Assembly (NCBI GenBank): GCA_964643965.1
Contig: CAZXVH010000105.1
Location: 1-18,934 of the forward strand
Origin: GCA-2746795 sp964643965
GTDB taxonomy: Bacteria > Chloroflexota > Anaerolineae > Promineifilales > Promineifilaceae
Direction of reading: 5' to 3'
Length of the DNA stretch: 18,934 nt
In this document: positions 14,062-18,934 of the stretch, one piece after another
How positions within the stretch are numbered: the stretch's first letter is position 1
How the letters are laid out: each line of letters starts with the position of its first letter
Notes under the pieces: model-generated
Told to the model about the DNA's origin: nothing
Seen by the model: only the letters and a program-made list of their open reading frames with translations
Database searches by the model: none
Position numbers and translations under genes: made by a program

Positions 14062-17000
14062 AGTTAAATGTATTTAAAATTTGCTGATGTAATGGCACAT
14101 CATTCAGATAACTTTGACGCAAAGATTCATCACTAATTCGACGAGCCTGATCCTGTAATAAACTTTTAGCTACGGTCATTAATTCTTCTGCCTTACCCTT
14201 ATTGCCAACAGTAGACAAAACTTCAGCGCAATTGACTAACATCCGTAATGGATATTCCATACCCTCAATGCCATGTCGATCTATCCAAGTAAGAGCTTCC
14301 TCTACGAAAAGCACTGCGTCCTGTAGTTCCTTTTTCTGTAAAGAAATATGAGCTAATTCAGATATATTATCAATGATATAGGCATCTTGTCCCAAATCTT
14401 TACGGATGGTAATCGCTTTTTGATGAGACGAAGTTGCTTTTTGATATGCGCCGAGACCTTCCTGGATTTTTCCTAAAGCCGTTAAACTGTAGCCTTGTCC
14501 AAGGCGATCTCCTATTTCACGATCAATGGCTAAAGCAGATTCAGCAAACGAAATAGCTAATAAATCCTCTCCTAAATCGTGTAATACGAGGCTCAAATTA
14601 CTTGAAGCAGAAGATTCTTCTAAACGATCCTTGAGTACTTGGGCTAAGGAAAAGGCTTGTGTATGCAGATTTTTGGCGGCGTTTAAATCACCAAGCGTAT
14701 GATAAATTGCGCCAAGGTTATTCAGGATGCGTGCTTCATTGTGACGATTCCCAATAGTTTTTGCAATGCTTAATGCTTCTTGTCCATAGACTTTAGCCTG
14801 GGCAAAGTCACCTAGTGCATGAAAAACAGCAATCAGGTTCAATAAACATGAGCTTTGGCGTTGAAGGTCTCTGTTTATACGTGAAATACTTAGAGATTTT
14901 TGGTAATAATTTTCAGCCTCTTTGTAATTTCCTTGGAAATAGTAGACAACTCCTAAACGAAGAAGACTTGTAGCTTCATTCGCTTGATCATGGTGACTAC
15001 GAGCTAATGACTGCGCTTGTTGGAGAATTTGGGTGGCTTCGCTGAATTCTCCTAAACGAACCAATGTGAATGCCCATTCATTTAAGCCTTTCGCTTTTAT
15101 TTGCATATCTTGGGCGTGGTCGGCGTGGATAACGGCCGTTTTGGCATCGGTAACGGCCGTTGGGAAATCACTGATCGCCTGGTGGTAAGCGGCAAACTTG
15201 AGCGCCACTTCCGCCAACTGTCGCTCGCTGCCCGATTGATCCGCCAGGATTTGCAGGCGCGCCAGGTCAGCCGCCTGCGGCTCCCGCTGGCCAGTGAGAT
15301 GGTAAACCTCGGCGCGGCCCAGGAGCAGTTGGTACTGCTGCCGCTGCTGCTCAGGCGTAAGCGCTGCTTCCTGCGCCTGCGCGGCCAGGATGGCGAGGGC
15401 GCGGCTGAAATAACCGACGGCCGCTTCATTGGCAAACTGCGAGGCGGCCTGTTCCCCCGCCTGCCGCAGATAATAAACAGCCCTGTCCGGCACATCTCCT
15501 TGTTCAAAATGAAAGCCGATCAGGGGCAGCAGAAAACTGGTCTGTTCATCTAATTCCTGCTCCAACTGTTCGGCCACCTGTTTATGCACGGCGCGGCGGC
15601 TGGTTTTGGGCACGGTGGTATAGGCCACCTCCTGGATGAGGATGTGGCGGAACATCCATTCCCAATCCTCGGCGATTTGAGATTGGCTCAAGCGGTCGGC
15701 CAACTGGCGCACTGCCAGCAGCGAGAGGGTTGGCTCCACGGAATCGGCGTCGGTGATGTGGCTGAGTAGTTCCTGCCAGAAGGTACGGCCGATGATGGCG
15801 GCGTATTGGGTGATGCGTTTATTATCGGGCGGCAGCCGATCCAGGCGGGCGGCGATGATGTCTTGCACGGAGCCGGGCACTTTGACATCGGCGATGGCGC
15901 GGGTGACTTGCCAGTCGTTTGTTGTTTTGTCGTGGTATAAAACACCCTCTTCGATGAAGCTGCGGATGATTTCTTCGACGAAAAACGGGTTGCCCTGGGT
16001 TTGGTGGGTGATGAGCTGCGTTAAATCCGGTGGCAGTTCCTGGTCGAGTAGTTCCGTGATGAGCCGTTCGGCTTGCCAGTTGTCCAGGGCGACCAGTTCT
16101 ATCACTTGATGGGTTTCCAGGAGGTCGGCCTGGAGCTTGCCCAGGAGTGAAGCCGGGTCTTCGGCGGGACGGGTGAGAATGAGGATCATAGCGCCCTTGT
16201 TCTTGAGCACGCCTCGCGCCACCAGTTGCAGCAGCCGTTCCAGGAAGGAGATGGAGAGCAAGTCGGCCCAATGCAAATCATCGATGATGAGCAACATCGG
16301 CGCTTGCCTGGCGGCGGCCAGATAAATACGTTCCAGGGAGAGGAAGGTGCGGTCGCGGCGCTGTTCCGGGTCGAGGCCACTAAGCGGATTATCGGCCAGG
16401 GTGAGGCCGAGAACGCTGGCCAGGGAGCCAAGCTGGTAGCGGAATTCGGTTTCATCGAGGGCGGGTTGCAGGTTGTGCAGTTCGTTGCGCAGTTGGTTAA
16501 CGGCCGTTTCCACCCCCACATTTCGGCTCAAACTAAAAAGCGACCGCATATGTTCGGCGATGAAGGCGTAAGGGGTGGTGCGCGTGTGGGTGTAGCAAGC
16601 GCCGGTGACGATGCGGGCTTGTGGATAAGCGCCGGCCACCCAGGCCACAAACTCCCGACGAATACGTGATTTACCGATGCCAGCGTCCCCCATAACGGCC
16701 GTTGCCCGCCAATTTTTCTGCTGCACCACTTCTCGAAACGCATCCAGCAGCGTCAGAAATTCATCTTCACGCCCTACCATGGGCGCATACAAACCGGCCA
16801 ACCCGCGCACGCGCCCCCGTTCCGCTCGCTCCCCGTTCACCAGATAAACGGTGACCGGCTCACTCTTGCCTTTGACGGAAATTTGCTGCGGTGGCTCTAA
16901 ATCGAAGATGGCCTGCACCAGTTGGGCAGTGGCGGCGCTGATGAGGATGCGTCCCACGGGGGCGGCGTGTTCCAGCCGCGAAGCCAGGTTCACCGTATCC

Positions 17001-17560
17001 CCCATGACGGTGTAGCTGCGTGTCTTCAGCCCCCCGACCAGTCCGGCCAGCACGGGGCCGGTGTTGAGGCCAATGCGCATGGCCATACGGAAGCCGCGTT
17101 CCTTTTCCAGCGCAATGCTAAACTGTGCCAGGACGCGCTGCATGGCTAAGGCGGCGCGTACCGCCATTTCTTCATGATTTTCCAACGCTTGCGGTGCGCC
17201 AAACAAGGCCATGACGGCGTCGCCACTGTATTTATCCACCGTGCCGCCGAAGCGGTGAATCTCCACGGTGACCGCTTCAAAGAGGCGGTTCATGATGGTG
17301 GCTACATCTTCGGGGTCCAGCTTTTCGCTGAGGGCGGTATAGCCGGAGACATCGGCAAAGAGGACGGTGACGCGCTTGCGTTCGTCGGCCGCCTGGTCGG
17401 GCTGCATAAGGATGGCCAGCCGTTCGCGCAGCAGGTCGAGGGCGGTATCGACCACCAGATCGCCCAGGGCGCTGCGCTGCGCTTCCAGGGAGACGATGGT
17501 GGTTTCGACGTTGTTGATCGCTTGCTGCTGCGAGACGAGTGGTCCGGTTGAGTCGCTCAT
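14060..17560 (-). CDS. Class III adenylate cyclase with AAA/NACHT-like ATPase and TPR repeats
   Basis: This 1166-residue regulator has three parts. The cyclase domain (about 62-245) has metal ligands Asp70 (LFADVSG) and Asp114 (KYSGDAV), base-recognising Lys110 with Thr184 in place of Asp (the K/T pair of class IIIb adenylate cyclases), and transition-state residues Asn191 and Arg195. A STAND-type ATPase module (about 260-620) has Walker A GDAGIGKS (291-298) and Walker B LLIIDDLHWAD (423-433). The C-terminal half (about 780-1130) contains at least six TPR-like helical pairs. It probably makes cAMP under control of the ATPase/TPR sensor, in the cytosol since no membrane helix is seen. The ATG at 17560 has no clear Shine-Dalgarno. 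Base composition changes abruptly near 15110 (residue about 817): the TPR end is AT-rich and the rest GC-rich. Confidence 0.93.
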   Translation of the reverse strand: MSDSTGPLVSQQQAINNVETTIVSLEAQRSALGDLVVDTALDLLRERLAILMQPDQAADERKRVTVLFADVSGYTALSEKLDPEDVATIMNRLFEAVTVEIHRFGGTVDKYSGDAVMALFGAPQALENHEEMAVRAALAMQRVLAQFSIALEKERGFRMAMRIGLNTGPVLAGLVGGLKTRSYTVMGDTVNLASRLEHAAPVGRILISAATAQLVQAIFDLEPPQQISVKGKSEPVTVYLVNGERAERGRVRGLAGLYAPMVGREDEFLTLLDAFREVVQQKNWRATAVMGDAGIGKSRIRREFVAWVAGAYPQARIVTGACYTHTRTTPYAFIAEHMRSLFSLSRNVGVETAVNQLRNELHNLQPALDETEFRYQLGSLASVLGLTLADNPLSGLDPEQRRDRTFLSLERIYLAAARQAPMLLIIDDLHWADLLSISFLERLLQLVARGVLKNKGAMILILTRPAEDPASLLGKLQADLLETHQVIELVALDNWQAERLITELLDQELPPDLTQLITHQTQGNPFFVEEIIRSFIEEGVLYHDKTTNDWQVTRAIADVKVPGSVQDIIAARLDRLPPDNKRITQYAAIIGRTFWQELLSHITDADSVEPTLSLLAVRQLADRLSQSQIAEDWEWMFRHILIQEVAYTTVPKTSRRAVHKQVAEQLEQELDEQTSFLLPLIGFHFEQGDVPDRAVYYLRQAGEQAASQFANEAAVGYFSRALAILAAQAQEAALTPEQQRQQYQLLLGRAEVYHLTGQREPQAADLARLQILADQSGSERQLAEVALKFAAYHQAISDFPTAVTDAKTAVIHADHAQDMQIKAKGLNEWAFTLVRLGEFSEATQILQQAQSLARSHHDQANEATSLLRLGVVYYFQGNYKEAENYYQKSLSISRINRDLQRQSSCLLNLIAVFHALGDFAQAKVYGQEALSIAKTIGNRHNEARILNNLGAIYHTLGDLNAAKNLHTQAFSLAQVLKDRLEESSASSNLSLVLHDLGEDLLAISFAESALAIDREIGDRLGQGYSLTALGKIQEGLGAYQKATSSHQKAITIRKDLGQDAYIIDNISELAHISLQKKELQDAVLFVEEALTWIDRHGIEGMEYPLRMLVNCAEVLSTVGNKGKAEELMTVAKSLLQDQARRISDESLRQSYLNDVPLHQQILNTFN

Positions 17561-17622
17561 AAGGATTAGTTTGTTTGTCAGGGATTGGAGATTCAGTAGT
17601 TTAAAATCTTAAAAGAGATGAT

Positions 17623-17687
17623 CCGCAGATTGCACAGATGACGCAGATTAGACCTGAAAAATCTGTGCAATCTGCGTTAATCTGCGG
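17623..17687. repeat. Inverted cluster of CGCAGATT-type 9-bp units
   Basis: The left arm is CCGCAGATT, GCACAGATG, ACGCAGATT. The right arm is the complement of the same three units with the last two swapped in order. Similar CGCAGATT arrays occur dispersed in many environmental bacterial genomes (from memory). Confidence 0.8.
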
Positions 17688-17765
17688 TTAAAAAAATGCA
17701 TTTTCGATCTACTGAGATTGGGGATTAGAGATTTGTGGCGTCCTCAATCTCAAATATTTAATTTC

Positions 17766-17858
17766 GTAGCTACTAAACCTCTCGAGGTGCGACGCACTTA
17801 AATAGGTATTAATTTTGCCCAATACACAGGAAAAAGTGCATCGCACCTTAGTAGTTAC
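17766..17858. repeat. Imperfect terminal inverted repeat element of about 93 bp
   Basis: The left end GTAGCTACTAA and AGGTGCGACGCACTT (17785-17799) match the complement of AAGTGCATCGCACCT and TAGTAGTTAC (17834-17858), with single mismatches and an 8-nt extra stretch in the left arm. No coding capacity; MITE-like or a dispersed hairpin repeat. Confidence 0.7.
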
Positions 17859-17928
17859 AAAAGTATAGCATGTTCACACGCTGTTTAGATGATAACGGCC
17901 GTTTCTGCCAAAAAGGGTTACGAAGGCG

Positions 17929-17934
17929 TATAAT
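17929..17934 (+). promoter_or_regulatory. Candidate -10 box of the beta-helix protein gene
   Basis: Perfect TATAAT, with a weak CTGCCA at 17905-17910 spaced 18 bp upstream. It would give a leader of about 38 nt. An AACGGCCGTT palindrome lies just upstream of the -35 position (17894-17903). Confidence 0.5.
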
Positions 17935-17978
17935 TGGCGGCTGGCATTAGAAACGAAAAGACAAAATGAGGAGCAGCT

Positions 17979-18692
17979 ATGTTAACGCCAGTTGATTTTT
18001 TCGATTTGAGTGAGCCGGAAACGGCCGTTTTCTTTGAAGAGTGCCCGTTTGTGTGGGACGCCATTCCCCGGATTGCGGCGCATGTGGCGCGGCTGGTGCG
18101 GGATGAGCAGACGATTTTAGGCGAGGTGATGCCGGGCGCCTATCTCAGTGACCGCCCCGTTTATATTGGCGAGGGGGCGCGTATTGAACCGGGTGCGTAT
18201 GTGCATGGCCCGGCTTACATCGGCCCCGGCGCGGTGGTGCGGCATGGCGCTTTTGTGCGTGAAAATGTCATTTTGCTGGATGGGGCCATTCTGGGCCACG
18301 CCAGCGAAGCCAAGAACAGCCTCTTTTTGCCCAAAGCAGCCGCCCCCCATTTCAACTACGTGGGGGATTCCATCTTGGGCCACCACGTCAACCTGGGCGC
18401 TGGCACAAAGTTGAGCAACCTGGGCATCATGAGCGAAAAAGATAAACAGACCGGCAGCCGTCCCACCATCAAGCTGACCATTGAGGTGGAAACCTACGAC
18501 ACGGGCCTGGCAAAAATGGGCGCCGTTCTCGGCGATGAGACGCAAACCGGCTGCAACGCTGTTCTCAACCCCGGCTGCATCATTGGTCCGCGCACCCTGG
18601 TCTACGCCAATCTCAGCCTGCGCAAGGGCTACCACCCCGCCGACAGCATTATCAAACTGCGGCAGACGGTAAGGCGGATTGAGAGAGCGTAG
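17979..18692 (+). CDS. Left-handed beta-helix (hexapeptide repeat) protein, GlmU C-terminal-like acyltransferase
   Basis: This 237-residue protein has an N-terminal segment (about 1-50) followed by hexapeptide-repeat coils (about 50-215), for example YIGEGARIEPGAYVHG and YIGPGAVVRHGAFV. It also has the stretch HFNYVGDSILGHHVNLGAG (about 124-142) seen in the acyltransferase half of GlmU-like sugar nucleotide enzymes. The nucleotidyltransferase half is absent. It may acetylate a sugar phosphate or act in cell-envelope sugar nucleotide synthesis; the substrate is not evident. TGAGGAG (17967-17973) lies 5 nt before the ATG and a TATAAT is upstream. The stop codon is directly followed by the heptamer island. 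An AACGGCCGTT near the start encodes TAV. Confidence 0.88.
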   Translation: MLTPVDFFDLSEPETAVFFEECPFVWDAIPRIAAHVARLVRDEQTILGEVMPGAYLSDRPVYIGEGARIEPGAYVHGPAYIGPGAVVRHGAFVRENVILLDGAILGHASEAKNSLFLPKAAAPHFNYVGDSILGHHVNLGAGTKLSNLGIMSEKDKQTGSRPTIKLTIEVETYDTGLAKMGAVLGDETQTGCNAVLNPGCIIGPRTLVYANLSLRKGYHPADSIIKLRQTVRRIERA

Positions 18693-18934
18693 CGAGTGGC
18701 GAGTGGCGAGTGGTGAGTGGCGAGTGGCGAGTGGCGAGTGGTGAGTGGTGAGTGGCGAGTGGTGAGTGGTCAGTGGCGAGTGGCGAGTGGCCTTGCCACC
18801 TGCAACCTGCAACCCGCCACCTGCAACCCACCACCCACAACCCACAACCCGTAATCCGCAATCCGCAACCCCCAATCCGCAATCCGCAATCCCCAATCCG
18901 CAATCCCCAATCCGCAATCCCCAATCCGCAATCC
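18693..18934. repeat. Second heptamer repeat island at the right edge
   Basis: From about 18694 to 18790 there are some 14 units of GAGTGGC or GAGTGGT. A C-rich half follows with CCACCTGCAACC, CCACAACC and finally CGCAATCC/CCCAATCC heptamers running off the window end. It repeats the G-rich then C-rich layout of 1-369, and its last bases are the reverse complement of the window start. It begins one base after the stop codon at 18692. Confidence 0.93.

Larger units (their letters stand above)
17561..17978. other. Repeat-rich intergenic region between divergent genes
   Basis: 418 bp without a supportable gene. It contains a CGCAGATT-type inverted repeat (17623-17687), GGATTGG/GGGATT-type units (17581-17600, 17715-17735) related to the edge heptamers, a second imperfect inverted repeat (17766-17858), one AACGGCCGTT (17894-17903) and a TATAAT for the downstream gene. 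Confidence 0.7.
843..18029. repeat. Dispersed 10-bp palindrome AACGGCCGTT (23 perfect copies)
   Basis: Perfect copies start at 843, 2340, 3009, 4274, 5506, 5949, 6064, 7228, 7559, 7802, 7840, 8257, 11219, 11279, 11720, 13469, 13742, 15131, 15152, 16499, 16694, 17894 and 18020. Nine-of-ten variants start at 1172, 1205, 2145, 4558, 6200, 8453, 10279 and 13421. Two perfect copies are intergenic (8257, 17894); the rest lie in genes on either strand. Chance expectation in this length is about 0.02. The count is by eye and could miss some. The span given only encloses the individual sites. Confidence 0.95.

Noticed and set aside
15101..15553. 150-codon plus-strand frame opposite the cyclase gene
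   Set aside because: Antisense shadow in the GC-rich part of a gene with clear domains.

Overview
This window of about 18.9 kb carries 11 supportable protein genes, a candidate chromosomal replication origin next to dnaA, and an unusual amount of short repetitive DNA. GC content is moderate to high, apart from AT-rich stretches at about 10.1-10.75 kb and 14.1-15.1 kb. The gene content points to a free-living bacterium, most likely Chloroflexota (Anaerolineae-like). The reasons are the SCO1664/DUF3090/phosphomutase trio known from Actinobacteria and Chloroflexi, a SpoVS-family gene, a large FG-GAP/PKD exported protein, and a cyclase-ATPase-TPR regulator. This placement is inference; no rRNA or tRNA was seen.

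Layout. Positions 1-370 are an island of 7-8 bp tandem units that runs directly into the Shine-Dalgarno of nnr, the bifunctional NAD(P)HX epimerase/dehydratase (381-1976, +). Six minus-strand genes follow, read from 7330 down to 2080: a histidine-phosphatase-fold protein, DUF3090, the SCO1664 kinase-like protein, a receiver-CpaE/ParA-like ATPase, a Sir2 deacetylase and a GAF sensor histidine kinase. The last three are separated by only 7-9 nt and look like one signalling operon. A Nudix hydrolase (7407-8045, +) is divergent from this block. The region 8046-8620 holds DnaA boxes, a DnaA-trio-like element and the dnaA terminator. dnaA follows (10030-8621, -), then a 735 bp AT-rich divergent region, spoVS (10766-11029, +), the FG-GAP protein (11109-14012, +), the convergent cyclase/AAA/TPR regulator (17560-14060, -), a repeat-rich intergenic region, and a GlmU-C-like left-handed beta-helix protein (17979-18692, +). 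The right edge (18693-18934) is a second heptamer island.

The strongest signal outside the genes is the 10-bp palindrome AACGGCCGTT. I find it at least 23 times as a perfect copy, where about 0.02 are expected by chance, plus several 9/10 variants. It occurs on both sides of gene boundaries and in all three reading frames, where it leaves NGR, TAV or RP(L/F) in the proteins. It resembles the cyanobacterial HIP1 phenomenon with a different sequence. Both window edges lie in heptamer repeats that resemble cyanobacterial STRRs and are mutually inverted, so they may be contig breaks inside a dispersed repeat.

Functional links: several genes handle NAD or its derivatives (NAD(P)HX repair, Sir2, Nudix). 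The replication genes and origin sit between the signalling block and the exported-protein/cyclase block.
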